Assembly (NCBI GenBank): GCA_963942565.1 | Contig: OZ012693.1 | Span: 9,568,726-9,632,725 of the forward strand | Direction of reading: 5' to 3' | Origin: Maea johnstoni | Lineage: Eukaryota; Annelida; Polychaeta; Spionida; Magelonidae | DNA: 64,000 nucleotides | Shown: positions 1 to 11,847 of the stretch, piece after piece | Layout of the letters: each line of letters starts with the position of its first letter | Numbering within the stretch: the first letter of the stretch is position 1 | The notes under the pieces: generated by a model | The model's input: only the letters and a program-made list of their open reading frames with translations | What the model was told of the DNA's origin: nothing | Database searches by the model: none | Position numbers and translations under genes: made by a program

Positions 1-566
1 CTGTTTCTGGCATTGTAATATCACACAGGGCTTCACATTAGGGCTTCCTTTTAGGTAGGAATAGATAAAATAAACAACTGAAAGGATGAGTTTGATTGAT
101 GAAACAAAAGAATAAAGTTTAAGACTCAGTGCCTAACATCTTTCTATTGACTGTCCGATGTCTGTCTGATGTGTCTTATTAATTTGAATGGTCTCCAAGT
201 CTGCCATCTTTTGGCTTGGTCTGTCCATTCTCCCGAACGTAAACCATAATATTGAGATATGAACTATATAAAAGGGCTCTAGAAATGTCATGAATCTGGC
301 TAGCCAGCCCTGGATTTATCAATACCCTGTAAAGCAGCATTCAGCCCTCACAAGGATTGATCTATTAGAATTTATCTTTATACTGGTAGCCAATTATTTT
401 TGTAAAACTCAGTCTCCCTCCCACATGTATATACCAAAATTAGATCTCTTTATGCAATCAAATTGAGTTTTAGAGCTGTTTCTAGAAATCTGTGTTGGAG
501 TTTTGAGCTAATTTTTAAGACATCGAGCAGCCAATAAGAGTTGTTGAACCTGGAATCTGTCCTGTC
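1..566. other. unassigned non-coding DNA
   Basis: AT-rich sequence with no frame, RNA signature or repeat family that I can match elsewhere in the window. Confidence 0.4.
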
Positions 567-870
567 CAGGGACTTTCAAACCAGGACCTAGCTGTCTTTT
601 GGACAGGCAGTTCCTGAAAACCTCCTCTTTGGACAGGCAAAAAATACTATAAAGAATTTTGAATTTTTGGGGGTAAATAACCAAATATTTTTCTTATGAT
701 CTATCTTTTAGGACATTGAAGAAGTGTAAATTTACCTTTTTGACACAATAGGCTATAAAATCTAATTTTGGAATAAGGATTTGAAGTAGCGGAGTAGCTA
801 AATCTGGACGGGCTGCAATTTCGGAATTGCTGTTTTGGACAGGTCATTTTGAAATCCTGGCTAAGACCTG
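567..870 (+). mobile_element. family A hAT-like MITE, near full length
   Basis: Begins CAGGGACTT and ends GGCTAAGACCTG. The interior matches the copies at 26758, 48105 and 63465 throughout: a GTCTTTTGGACAGGCAG block, a GGGGGTAA run, the ACACAATAGGCTAT block and a GGACAGG block before the end. It has no coding capacity. No clear duplication is readable here; the 8-bp target duplication is inferred from sister copies. Confidence 0.75.
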
Positions 871-2365
871 GACCCCTATCTTATTAGCCGATGTGTGTAG
901 CTACTCTCTCTATATAACCAATCCCCAGTTTGTGTCTCCTCTGCCCAGTCAACTGAGATCTGAAGTTATGTAATTCTCCGAGATGAAGTTGATGCTATCA
1001 ACAACACTGCCATTGCCTTTGAATCCTAGCTGCTACTGATGAAAGTCGACAGTAATTATCCCGTTTGGCCGACCCTACAGAAGTTCCCTGACATCTCACC
1101 CCTCCACTCACTCAGTTCCAATGCGAAATGAACAGTTGCCAAGCATAATATGTTTGTGGTATGGGAGTCAGACACTCAGCAGTTGACACCAAGCTGGGGA
1201 AAGCATTCTAGGCCATCACAGCTGAAGCTGTAGCCAGGGAGGATAGAACACATAGAGACAGTCACATATATGTGCACTTAACCTTTCCAATGCAGAGGCT
1301 ACTTTCGTTGTATTGCTTTAGAAGTTACCTTGGAAATCTCCATTGAATATAATGTACCTTTGCCTGGGGCATCCAAATAAGCCCTGACTATTTGGTGATG
1401 ACTCTCTGACGAAAGCATACTTTTGAAATTATTTACGCAGAAATGTTCATCTCAACTCAACCTTAAACTACCTATGTATCCATCCATCATTTTGAAGGTA
1501 TTCTTATTCTAGTATATGCCATAGAACTAGAAAGCCATTTCAGGAGTACTCTTGATAATGGATGGGTTAACCTAAATGCCCAAAACAAGATATTATTATC
1601 CTTCCTTACATGCCTTTGCCCTTATATTAGAGGGTTTAAATTACTTCTTTAGTTTAGGATATTACACAATTTGCAAGACATTCACCCTCATTTCAGGCCA
1701 TCAGGATAGCCAGAGTCAATGTGTTAACCTACATAAACTCGGAATTCTGTAATTCTGTAAGAAAAATGTTAAACTTGTATAGATGCTATGAAGTTTGTGA
1801 AAATTTTTTGGTGATAATTATCAATTTGCAAATTATTTGAAGGAGATTTGTCATTTGCATTTTGGTGCACATTTCTCCTTCATATCCTCTCCTGAGTCCA
1901 GATGATGCTTTCACGAGTGAGATATCGGCCAAATAGGCAGGCCTTTTAGGGAACTGGCAGGGAGGGGCAAGTGAGATACATGTATAACTTTTCACCCATA
2001 GGCCCTAGCATCCTGTAAATTGATTGAGGTGATTTTGCGATGACTGTTTACAGGGTCATTTATTATCCTGACATCTTGTGCTGGTGAGGCTGTTATTTAC
2101 CGTGCCCCTCCTGCCCCCTCCGGCCCTCCAGGGTGGATTTGAGGGTATTTTGTTTTGACAGGGTGCTTGAGGAATGTAAGGGATGTGTGTCATTATTTAT
2201 AGGGCGCTAGGCCACGGGCACAGGGTCAGAACCCATGCCGACATGGACATTGGGAATCGGAGAAAGCGCTAAGAAAACACAGATGGAACTTGAAGAGGTC
2301 CCCCTGCTGAGAGAAGGACAAACAATATCAGTTGGACATCAGTACCTCCATCTGCTCTGTAACCG
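871..2365. other. unassigned DNA with a family D fragment
   Basis: Non-repetitive within this window except 1278-1307, which matches the TTAA-end of family D (minus orientation). A more GC-rich stretch at about 2090-2290 has no open frame and no repeat match. Confidence 0.35.
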
Positions 2366-2585
2366 CAGAGACTTAGCCAGGACCCATCCTGCCTTTTGAG
2401 GCAGTTTCCTGAAAACTTTTGTTATGGACAGGCAACAATTTCTATGAAGAATTTGCAATTCTAATTTTTTGGGGGTAATAATCAAATAATTTCCTAACAA
2501 ACCATCTTTTAAGACATGGCTAAAGTGTATGCTGGAGTATCCTTGATAAAAAAGTTGTCTGGACCTATGGCATTTCTGAAAATGA
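2366..2585 (+). mobile_element. family A hAT-like MITE, 3' decayed
   Basis: Starts CAGAGACTTAGCCAGGACC and follows the family A interior to about 2545. After that the similarity fades. Confidence 0.65.
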
Positions 2586-3071
2586 TAAAATGGAATTAAT
2601 TATAGATTCACATATATTGTGATGTCCGGAGAGATGTTTATTTTGTTGTTGCTTGCTGTCTTTTTGTCCAATATATACAACAACCAAATTGCAGATCCTA
2701 GTAGTCTGTTCTAACAGACTGGCAGGGGCCTCTGTTCTCTGGAGATATAAGTGATGGTCACCCGCAAGTGTCACAGTGAGTCAGAGTCAGTTGCAACAAA
2801 TAGCTCCCTGTCTGGCATGAAAGTAAACACATCATTTGCTGATGTACACAGACTATATGTACAAGGCTCCCACTGCAGGCTTGGTACTGTGTCCTAAATG
2901 AGGGTCTCTTTCGTAAGCTTGACAGTCTTTCTGCTTTGTTTCTTAGAAGTCAGACTGCATCTCTAAGAAAGCATTTGGACAACTTAAAATTAACAGCTTT
3001 GTAGTTCCAATGATGTACTTATGATACAGGGAGAATTATCAATAAACAAATCAACAATTTTGGTTGGCATT

Positions 3072-3235
3072 CAGGGCTTGAAATTACTCTTTTTCCTGTG
3101 GAGCAAAATTGCATCTTCAAAAACTACTTAAAAGTATTGTGTAAGGAAACCAGTATATCTTTGGTCTCCTTGCAGAAATTTGAGGGAGCCGCAGAAGAAT
3201 TAAAGGGAGCCTTGCCATTAAATCCTTAAATGCTG
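3072..3235 (+). mobile_element. family E MITE
   Basis: Starts CAGGGCTTGAAATTA. It carries the E landmarks: an AATTGCATCTTCAAAA block, GAAACCAGTA, GCAGAAATTTGAGGGAGCC. The 3' terminus is not recognisable. Confidence 0.65.
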
Positions 3236-3259
3236 CTGGTGGCTAATATATCAACTTGT

Positions 3260-3421
3260 CAGGGCTGGAAATTAAGATTTTTTTCAGGGAGCCCAATTGC
3301 ATCTTCATAAGCTTTGTAAGGGGTAACTTATATATTAAACAGTGCATCTTTAGGCTTCGTGCTCAAATTTGAGGAAGCTGCAGGAGAGCTCAAGGGAGCT
3401 CCAGCTTACCTCAAGTCCTGC
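3260..3421 (+). mobile_element. family E MITE, second copy close by
   Basis: Starts CAGGGCTGGAAATTAAG and follows family E to about 3421. It lies about 25 bp after the preceding E copy in the same orientation. Confidence 0.65.
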
Positions 3422-3649
3422 TAAATGTGTCATCACAGCTACTATACTGCCGTTCTTGATCACCTACTATCAGGGCTCAGGTTAAAGGGTTAGCTATAAC
3501 CTTCTCTCACCCCCTGAAAGCCTTCTGGGTAGCAGGGCGTGAAGGAGATGTACAGACCATTTTCACCAGCGATAAAAAACACAGCATGAAATGTACATGT
3601 ACAATGCATACCTGACCTCTTGACCCCCACTCATGCTCTAACCCACACC

Positions 3650-3900
3650 TAATCACAAGAGGAATTTCCATACAGGCCTCGGTCCTCCCCGAATTCCTAC
3701 ATGGTGTTAAATGGATGCAATTATTGGTGATTTATCGGGTGTAATAAGGTGATTTGATGAGGACTACTTATTGCAGAGTTAGCCCGGGGCTTGTCTGGCT
3801 ATTTCTCCTACTTCCCGCTTAATCGTGTTGGCGACCGTAGGCCACGCATGTCAGGAGCAATCTCATAAGCATGCATGAATGTCCTACTCGAGAAAAAATG
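3650..3900. other. non-repetitive patch, possible cis-regulatory DNA
   Basis: It matches none of the repeat families found here and has more complex base use than its surroundings. Homeodomain-like words occur (GCAATTATTGG, GGTGTAATAAGG, a TAATCG motif) and an ATGCATGAAT octamer-like word. Regulatory function is inference only. Confidence 0.25.
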
Positions 3901-4777
3901 AAGCAAGCAATTTGGTGAAGCCTTTCCCAGCTAGCTTGTGAATTCTTTATGAGCACAGGAATCAGGACTCAGCTTCTGGTCTGCTGGATGATTTTGACAA
4001 TACATTTAAGGGATCATATGGACGTATTGAATTTGCATTAAGAGAGATAGTCCCATGTCATGTATTCTTTTTTTGGGGGGAGGGGGGTAGAGAGAGAGTA
4101 AGTTTTGCAGCTCTGCAGGAGGGTATAAACGTGCTACTTAGAATGTGTGCATTAAAGCACTCAAGCATTTATTACTACATAGATATTTGTTTGAAGGATG
4201 TTATTTTGGCACTATCATGGGGAACCCGAAAATTAAATACCTGCAAAAGATACCAAATTAAACAGAAGTAGGTTTAGATACATGCAGCACTAGGGTTTGT
4301 TTTCTGTCAAAATCAACATATCATTCCTATGAAAAAAATAGGTTATACCTGTTAGTGTTAAGAGGACAGATTCAAGAGATTGTGTATATACAAAGGTTCT
4401 CTTGCAAAGAACGAGTTAGAAATACTAAGAGACAAAGAGCGCTTGTGCACTAGCATTTCCTGTTTAGTATTTTCTATGACTTGGAAGACCAGCACCATGG
4501 GTGATCTTCATGTGTGAATACCTGTATGGCTTCCTCGTTAATACCTGTATAGACAGAGGTAGCCATGTGGAAATAGCCCTCTCATTATCCTGGTGTACTG
4601 GCCATAGCCTGGTATGTGGCTGAACTCAGAGGGATGTGACATGGGTTTACAACTTCTACTACTTCTCATACTTTTGCTACTATCATTACTACAGCTACTT
4701 CTACTACTGCTGCTGTTCCTGCCACTGGTGCTTCTGCACTACCACTGCAATTACTACCACTGCTACTTATACTGCAG
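3901..4777. other. unassigned non-coding DNA
   Basis: Nothing recognisable apart from a short G run near 4076-4088. Confidence 0.35.
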
Positions 4778-4783
4778 CTGCTG

Positions 4784-4865
<82 letters not shown>

Positions 4866-4866
4866 A
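4778..4866. repeat. (CTA)n microsatellite
   Basis: Near-perfect CTA trinucleotide run, preceded by degenerate CTA/CTG triplets from about 4650. Open frames here encode only homopolymers (Tyr, Thr, Leu) and are not genes. Confidence 0.95.
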
Positions 4867-5260
4867 ACTACTACTACAACTAGTAGTTAAAACTCAGACA
4901 TAGGCTATCCCTGTGATGGGTGCATGATTATAGAATGATGCATTGTATAAAGGTCTCAAAGATACCCACTCCGCCAGCAATATATTATTTTCTTTGACAC
5001 CAACTACACTGTGTCTTCATGAAGGAGGAATTGGAGCAGAACCTTCTTCACACCTCATCAGGAAAATAAAGCCCCTATATTTACCCACAGTGTAATACTA
5101 CAAGCTAAATCCTATGGGTTGTTTACAATCACTAGGGACCATTCAACCTCCGGCATGGCGGCCCATAAAACTATGACGTCATGTGAACAGACTCAATAGA
5201 TTTCCTCTGCTGCCTCTCCTACCTGCCTGCAGTATAAACAGATAACAAGAGGCTGGCCAC

Positions 5261-5304
5261 TAGCCTGGTTCTCAGGCAGAGTTAGGTATAATGCCACCTC
5301 CATA
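5261..5304 (+). mobile_element. family F MITE, 5' fragment
   Basis: TAGCCTGGTTCTCAGGC followed by the AGTTAGGTATAATGCC block, matching the copies at 47629 and 52843. It is cut off directly where element M1 begins. Confidence 0.6.
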
Positions 5305-5466
5305 CAGGGCATGACACTTAGATTTTAGGCTAGGGGCCTGAAAGGGCTTCAGGTCTGAAAACATACAATTTTTCTAGGGTACGTAAAAGTTGGAGTAGGG
5401 CAAGTAAAAGGTGAATCTCACGTGTCCTACTGGGCAAGTCGCCGCAAAAGTTAATGTCATGCCCTG
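5305..5466 (-). mobile_element. family M MITE
   Basis: Bounded by inverted ends CAGGGCATGACA and TGTCATGCCCTG. The interior (GGCTAGGGGCC near one end) is related to the copy at 38724. There is no readable target duplication and no coding capacity. Confidence 0.6.
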
Positions 5467-5511
5467 GCCCTATTTCCCAGGAAGGAGACTTGTAGGAGTC
5501 AGAGTTGTACC

Positions 5512-6105
5512 TAGACTAGGTCCTAGTCTATGATTTACTTATATTGTGCTTTTCTCTGTTCTGGTCAATCTTCAGTTCCATATTTAGGTGTTAGTTTTAG
5601 TTGCTGTTGATAGATGGCACCAGTGGTGGTCACCCTGGTCAGTCAGAGTCAAGAAATCCAAATAGACCCTTGCTGGCCGCCTGGTGAGCCAATATAGAAC
5701 TAAATATGGGTAGACAGTTTAGAATGGTATATAAACATTAGGTGAGTTATTAACCCTGCTCTTGCTAACACCTGATATATCCGGTGCTACATATCTTGCC
5801 AGTGTGACCAACACCGGATATATCCGGTCTTTGGGCACCCTTGCACTTAGCAAAATAAAAACTACATCTGTCTATTAAGGGGTATTGAATTATATACTAG
5901 ATATCAAGGTTTTACCTTTTACTATGTTTCTATTTCAGTTTGTGAAGCACATTATTGAAACAGTAATAGGAATCTATGTAATCCTTCGGATTTGGTGGGT
6001 AGACCCACAATATCCCTGGTCCCAGGGGATAGGTTCTCCCATATGGGGGTCTAGCATGACAAGGGTTAAAGAAGTGATAAATTTTCTTGGCCTAGGACTA
6101 GGCTA
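5512..6105 (-). mobile_element. family G Mutator-like MITE with an internal insertion
   Basis: Ends TAGACTAGGTCCTAG and CTAGGACTAGGCTA. It is flanked by a perfect 9-bp duplication AGTTGTACC (5503-5511 and 6106-6114). The interior matches 33981-34273 and 54691-54854. A 9-bp duplication with this end type fits the Mutator (MULE) superfamily. A TTAA element sits inside at 5750-6069. Confidence 0.85.
5750..6069. mobile_element. element H, piggyBac-like TTAA MITE nested in G
   Basis: TTAA at both edges (5750-5753, 6066-6069) with inverted ends of type CCCT...TGCTA. Removing it joins the two halves of the surrounding G copy. It contains two copies of GGATATATCCGGT-like words near 5778 and 5813. 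No gene. Confidence 0.75.
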
Positions 6106-6778
6106 AGTTGTACCAGGCCCAGGGCTTTTGAACATGTTCAGCACATATTATACGCACTTGACATGCTGTTGTGATTTCTATCACTATTCTCATGAATTAA
6201 AGATGTACTTATAGAAAGAAAAAAGAAAAGAGCCTACAAATATTGACTGACACCTACCGTACTACTAGTCCTTGCCAAGAATTCAACAACATGCCAAGAA
6301 ATCAACAATATATGCCAATTCCTTTAAAAAAAATCTGTTTGGGTGGCGAGTGATGACAGAGACTTTGATTGACACTATTGATGTCACAACTTCTCTTCAG
6401 ACCCACTCAGCACCTTTTGCTGACCTCGTTTCCCCTGGGAGAGGACTTAACCCTTATGCTGCTGCAGGCTAATTTGCCCAATAGAAATGATGCATAACCC
6501 CCGTCTTAGCCAGCAGGGCGTCTGGATGTCTTTTTGGACACCCCAAAAAATTTGTGAGGAATTTCTTCAAATGTCAATCTCAAGCATATAATTGAATTAT
6601 TTCATCTCCATATAATTCCTATGACATTGTATAAGGATATTATGCCTTATTTTGATAAATTTATACATGTTTATGGTGGAAATCTGAGTATATTGTGGTC
6701 ACCCTTAAAAATGTGGACGCCCCAAAATTTTACAATTGCCAATTTTAGGCACCCAGTTTCTAAGTCCTGGCTAAGACC

Positions 6779-7081
6779 TAGCCTGCCTCCCAGGCCCTTT
6801 TTAAATGTCTTCCATTGTGGATAGATGGCACTATCAGTAATCTCCCTCGTGTGGCAATTGTGGGAACTAAATGGCCAACAGTAGGCCACAAGTCCCTATC
6901 TAGTATAGGTGCAGGCTTCTATATATAAATAAGCAAAATCCTAACAGAGCCTTGTGGCTACCTCGTGTGGCAATTGTGGGAACTAAGTGGCCAACAGTAG
7001 GCCACAAGTCCCTATCTAGTATAGGTGCAGGCTTCTATATATAAATAAGCAAAATCCTAACATAGCCTTGTGGCTAGGCTA
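6779..7081 (+). mobile_element. family C Mutator-like MITE nested in B
   Basis: Starts TAGCCTGCCTCCCAGGC and ends GCTAGGCTA. It is flanked by a perfect 9-bp duplication GCTAAGACC (6770-6778, 7082-7090) taken from the B terminus. The middle is shortened relative to other C copies, and a 117-bp segment is tandemly doubled. Confidence 0.9.
6844..7077 (+). repeat. 117-bp tandem duplication inside element C
   Basis: Two nearly identical 117-bp units (6844-6960, 6961-7077), each beginning CCTCGTGTGGCAATTG. The high identity suggests a late duplication after insertion. Confidence 0.9.
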
Positions 7082-7193
7082 GCTAAGACCCTGCTATCCA
7101 AAGTACTCCAATGTAACAGAGCTTAGATTGTTTTCAAAAATCTGTACAAGCGTCCTTGTGCTTTGGTCGAAAGTAGCCTCAGCAGTGGAAAGA

Positions 7194-7395
7194 TTAACCC
7201 TGCTGGTGGTCTAATTTGGTCAATACAAAATAATGTGGAAAAACAACAACTGAAAAATGACTGCAACCATGGCAAATGGGTACTCATCTGAGAGTACTCA
7301 GCAAGAGCTTTTCAATGAGTACCAAAATGACTGGATTTAGGTGACTTTCAAAATTGTGCTTTGGACAAAAGTAGCCTCAGTATTGGAAGGGTTAA
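7194..7395 (+). mobile_element. family D TTAA MITE
   Basis: TTAA at 7194-7197 and 7392-7395, with the full D order: CTGGTGGTCTAATTTGG, CAAATGGGTACTCATC, GAGAGTACTCAGC, AAAGTAGCCTCAG. It shares its left TTAA with the preceding D copy. Confidence 0.85.
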
Positions 7396-7994
7396 AGGGT
7401 TTAGAGCTGGATCAGATTCAGGGATTTCAGGACCTTTCAGCACTGTTATTCTGTGTACTTGACCTGCTGGTACGAGGGCTTTTTGTGTGGGAGCGACAGC
7501 GCCAAGATTCTATTTCAGGTTTTTTTGGACGGCAATAGGAACTTGACTCCTCTGAGGACATGTTGGCTGACATGAGTATCTAGACTAGTAGTGCAGTAGT
7601 TCTTTTCTCTGTTAACCCTTTCATGAACAGGGATCTCCTTGAAAAATGACTCTATTTTACTCTAATAACTTAGGAATTTGGCATGAAATCATGAGTTACA
7701 TGTATTCTAAGGGAACTTGTGGGTTAGGTACTTATCAACATTTTCCTTTCAAAATGTATGTATGGGTGCACTCAGGACCAGGCTTGAAATTTGCTATGAC
7801 AGCCCCTACCCAATCGCCATGCATTTACCCTCCTGGCAACTCATTGAAGATATTAAAAGTTAAAATATTGTCATCTCAAATATATGTGGTTCAAATGTGA
7901 CCTGTATTAAAATTTCAACAAAAATATTTACATGCATTTGATGTTTGTTGGGATAGCTTTGGCTGTGGAGCTGCTAGTACTAGTAGAGGTACTA
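7396..7994. other. unassigned DNA
   Basis: Contains a TTAACCCTTTCATG start at about 7612 that resembles a TTAA element end without an identifiable partner. No gene seen. Confidence 0.3.
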
Positions 7995-8003
7995 AGCCAT
8001 TGG

Positions 8004-8219
8004 TGGCCTGCCTCCCAGGCCATATTTAAATGTCTTCCATTGTGGATAGATGGCACTGCGGTATACTAGGAGTTCAGTTGTAAGTACTTCCATCACAGCC
8101 CTCGTGTGGCAATTGTGTGAACTAAATGGCCAACAGTGGGCCACAAGTCCCTATGAAGTACAGGTGCAGGCATTTATTTATAATAAACTAAAACAGAGTA
8201 GGGCCTTGTAGCTAGGCTA
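8004..8219 (+). mobile_element. family C Mutator-like MITE
   Basis: Full-length copy ending GTAGCTAGGCTA, flanked by AGCCATTGG (7995-8003 and 8220-8228). The flanks are alike over about 43 bp (7961-8003 versus 8225-8267), so either the element entered a pre-existing local duplication or the flank was duplicated with it. Confidence 0.85.
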
Positions 8220-8579
8220 AGCCATTGGCTGTGGACCTACTAATACTAGTGGAAGTACTCAGCCATTGGTTGCTTCAGGTGAGGAATGCTGCAGCAGGCG
8301 TTTATTGCACTTCATCACGCCAACATCTCATGTCCTGGATCCTGCCCGTTCATCCTCCTCCTGCCCCTGCATACTCATCACCCTCCACGTATAAACAACA
8401 TCAGGCATACCAAAAGCTGTTACCTCGTGCAGAAAATACACGCTGCTGTCATAGATGCATAGGTATAGTGTGAAAATTAGCTTTTAAATCAGTTTATGTT
8501 GCCCTGGTGATGAATATGATGATATATCAATAGGAAAAAAGCAGTTCTATGATAAGAGTTGTTATATTATGGTAATGAA

Positions 8580-8744
8580 GATAATGATGATGATGATGAT
8601 ATGATAGTGATAATGATTATGATAATAATGATGATAAATTAACAAAAATCAAAAAGGATGATGATGAAGATAAGAATGATAAACATGATGATGATGATAG
8701 TAATGATAATGATGATGATAATAATAATGATAATAATAATAATG

Positions 8745-8805
<61 letters not shown>

Positions 8806-8820
8806 TAATAATAATAATAG
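8580..8820. repeat. GAT/AAT trinucleotide microsatellite
   Basis: Degenerate GAT triplets grading into a pure AAT run at about 8740-8816. Confidence 0.95.
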
Positions 8821-9164
8821 ATTCACAGATATTTTTGCATTTATCTAGAAAAATCAACCCACAACAACTTTTGTCTATATGTATCCGCCAATTCCTTTAT
8901 TTAGTCTAATTATGATGGGGAATTTGCAAGTGTACTTTTGGGATGGAGAATGATAAATCATTGAAAAAATGCAAGCAAACAGAATAAATGAAAGCTAAAA
9001 AATGTTCTTCAACAACATAAATTGAATTCACCCTAGAACGTCCAGAACTTCTGTTCCATGAATAAACCATGACCCTGAACATGTTGTCCTTGCTCGCTGC
9101 TCTGTCGGGCTAGGCTTGCAGTGATTTCAGGGTTATTTCTGCGTGGTAGAGCAGGGGTCATCTC

Positions 9165-9717
9165 TAGCCTGCCTCCCAGGCCCTATTTAAATGTCATCCC
9201 TTGTGGATAGATGGCACTGCAGTATACTAGGAACTCAGATGAAAATATTAAACTCTAATCTCCCTCGTGTGGCAGTTGTGTGAACCAGTGTCTTAGCCAG
9301 GATTTAGAAACTGGGTGCCTAAAATTGGCAGTTGTAAAATTTTTGGGTGTCCAAATTTTTAAGGGGGATCACAATATACTCATATTTCAACCAATTCATC
9401 AAAAGAGAGAGAGAACTAATTCATCAAAATAAGGCATGATATCATTAAACAATGTCATGGGAATTATAAGGAGATGAAATAATTCAATTATAAGCTTGAG
9501 ATTGAGATTTCTAGAAATTCCACACTAAAAAAATTGGGTGTCCTGAGGGGTTCTTTTTAAGGGTTTGGGTGTCCAAAAAGGCACCCAGACGCCCTGCTGG
9601 CTAAGACCATGGTGTGAACTAAATGCCCAACAGTAGGCCACAAGTCCCTATCTAGTATAAGTGCAGGCTTCTATATATAATAAAGTAAAAACATAATAGA
9701 GCCTTGTAGCTAGGCTA
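9165..9717 (+). mobile_element. family C Mutator-like MITE, interrupted by B
   Basis: Starts TAGCCTGCCTCCCAGGC and ends GCTAGGCTA with a perfect 10-bp duplication GGGTCATCTC (9155-9164, 9718-9727). A B element splits it at 9286-9611. Confidence 0.9.
9286..9611 (+). mobile_element. family B hAT-like MITE nested in C
   Basis: Inverted ends CAGTGTCTTAGCCAG and CTGGCTAAGACCATG. It is flanked by a perfect 8-bp duplication GTGTGAAC (9278-9285, 9612-9619), and removing one copy restores the C sequence. The 8-bp duplication with a CA(G)-type end is the hAT signature. The element is 326 bp and non-coding, a good reference copy for B. Confidence 0.92.
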
Positions 9718-9875
9718 GGGTCATCTCCAGTGTTGGTTATTTTCCCATGGCTGTCTCCAGCATGCTAGGAGACTGGGATACTAGGAATGTACCACTAGTA
9801 GCATCTCAGGCCTTTGATTAATCCTCTCAAGCTTGGAATGTGCAGTAGTGATGAAATGTTCTCAGATGCTCCCAT

Positions 9876-10450
9876 GACACACATACCCTTACATACTACT
9901 ACCCTCATGCAGGGGTTGTATTGATGACCTAACATGTATGCCCTAATAGCATACTGCTCTCACTCGGGACTTGTATTGATACCCTGACACATATACCTTT
10001 ACATACTACCCTCATACAGGGCTGGTAGTGATCCCCATTACGCATATACTCTAGATAACATACTACTCTCATGCGGGGGTTGTATTGGCCACCTGACACA
10101 AATATGTCTTTATAACATACTACTCTCACCCAAGACTTGTAATAATCCCTTGACAGGCTTACACGTTAACCCTTACATACTCCCCCTCCCCCCCCCCCTC
10201 CCACAGGGGTTATTTTGATCACTTGACATATATGCTTGCTTACTACTCTCACCCAGGACTTGTGATAATCCCCTAACACATATACCCTAGACCTTGTATA
10301 ATGATCACTTGACACATACATGGGAGGAACTCTCATCAAGGACTTGTTATAATCCCCTGACGGGCACATCCTATCACAATATACCCCCATGCAAGGCTTT
10401 TGACAGTTATCTTAATAACTCATTCTACTCCACACAGGGCTCATATTGAT
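9876..10450. repeat. degenerate minisatellite
   Basis: Repeats every roughly 60-70 bp the order CATACTACTCTCA, then GGGCTTGTATTGAT or similar, then CCTGACACATATACC. About eight diverged units. A C run at about 10182-10200 lies inside. Confidence 0.75.
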
Positions 10451-10763
10451 ACTTGTATTAATTAGAGAGTCACTGCCAAACTAGATGGGCCGTATTTTGT
10501 ATGGCTTCTCGTATATGCGCAGCCTGTGCGAATTCTCTCTGATTGCCATCAATACAAAAAACAATGACACTATTTCCAATTGCGTAGTGGAAACGAGAAG
10601 ATAGCTGTTTTGTCTGATTGTCTGTCCTGATGAGACATTTAGTTCCATGTTAGACTTGGCCTACCCATGCCCTCAGCCACAATGGTTGAATATGCAATCT
10701 TTTTTGTGAAATATATTTTTTTTTGAGAGTGCTTGGTCAAAGTAAATGTCATCCTTTTAGAAG

Positions 10764-11484
<721 letters not shown>

Positions 11485-11615
11485 CAGGGTCTTAGGTAGG
11501 ATTTTAAAACTGCCTACCCGAAATAGCAATTTCAAAATATCTGCCAGTCCAGATTTAGCTATTCAGCTCCTTCAAATCCTTAAATACCATAACATATGTA
11601 CAAGTAAGTATCATT
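11485..11615 (-). mobile_element. family A hAT-like MITE, truncated
   Basis: Starts CAGGGTCTTAGGTAGG and follows the reverse of the A 3' end (CCAGATTTAGCTATTCAGC). It is lost after about 130 bp. Confidence 0.6.
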
Positions 11616-11749
11616 TCTTAGGATGTCTCTAAGAAAAATGCATAGATGTCCAGTTCTTCTCTGTAATTGAGCTATCAAAAAAATTGCATGTTAAAGTGCA
11701 TTTAATAAGTTGTTCCATTTTCTACCACTAGGTGTCAGTCACATTGTGG

Positions 11750-11847
11750 GACTACTGATAATTGATAATTGATGCAATAACTTTTGGATATCACTTATAT
11801 AAGTGATATCCAAAAGTTATTGCATCAATTATCAATTATCAGTAGTC
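11750..11847. repeat. perfect unspaced 98-bp palindrome
   Basis: Each arm is 49 nt. The right arm is the exact reverse complement of the left with no spacer; the centre falls between 11798 and 11799 (TTAT|ATAA). Symmetry stops abruptly at both edges. No related copy occurs in the window. Confidence 0.95.

Larger units (their letters stand above)
6499..7093 (-). mobile_element. family B hAT-like MITE, interrupted by C
   Basis: Starts with GTCTTAGCCAGCAGGG and ends GGCTAAGACCCTG. The interior follows family B in reverse. Its last bases are split by element C at 6779-7081. Confidence 0.8.
6447..7197 (+). mobile_element. family D TTAA MITE, host of a two-level nest
   Basis: Starts TTAACCCTTATGCTGCTG and ends GGAAAGATTAA. 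About 50 bp of D lie before and about 100 bp after an inserted B element. Some D interior is missing at the junction. Confidence 0.75.
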
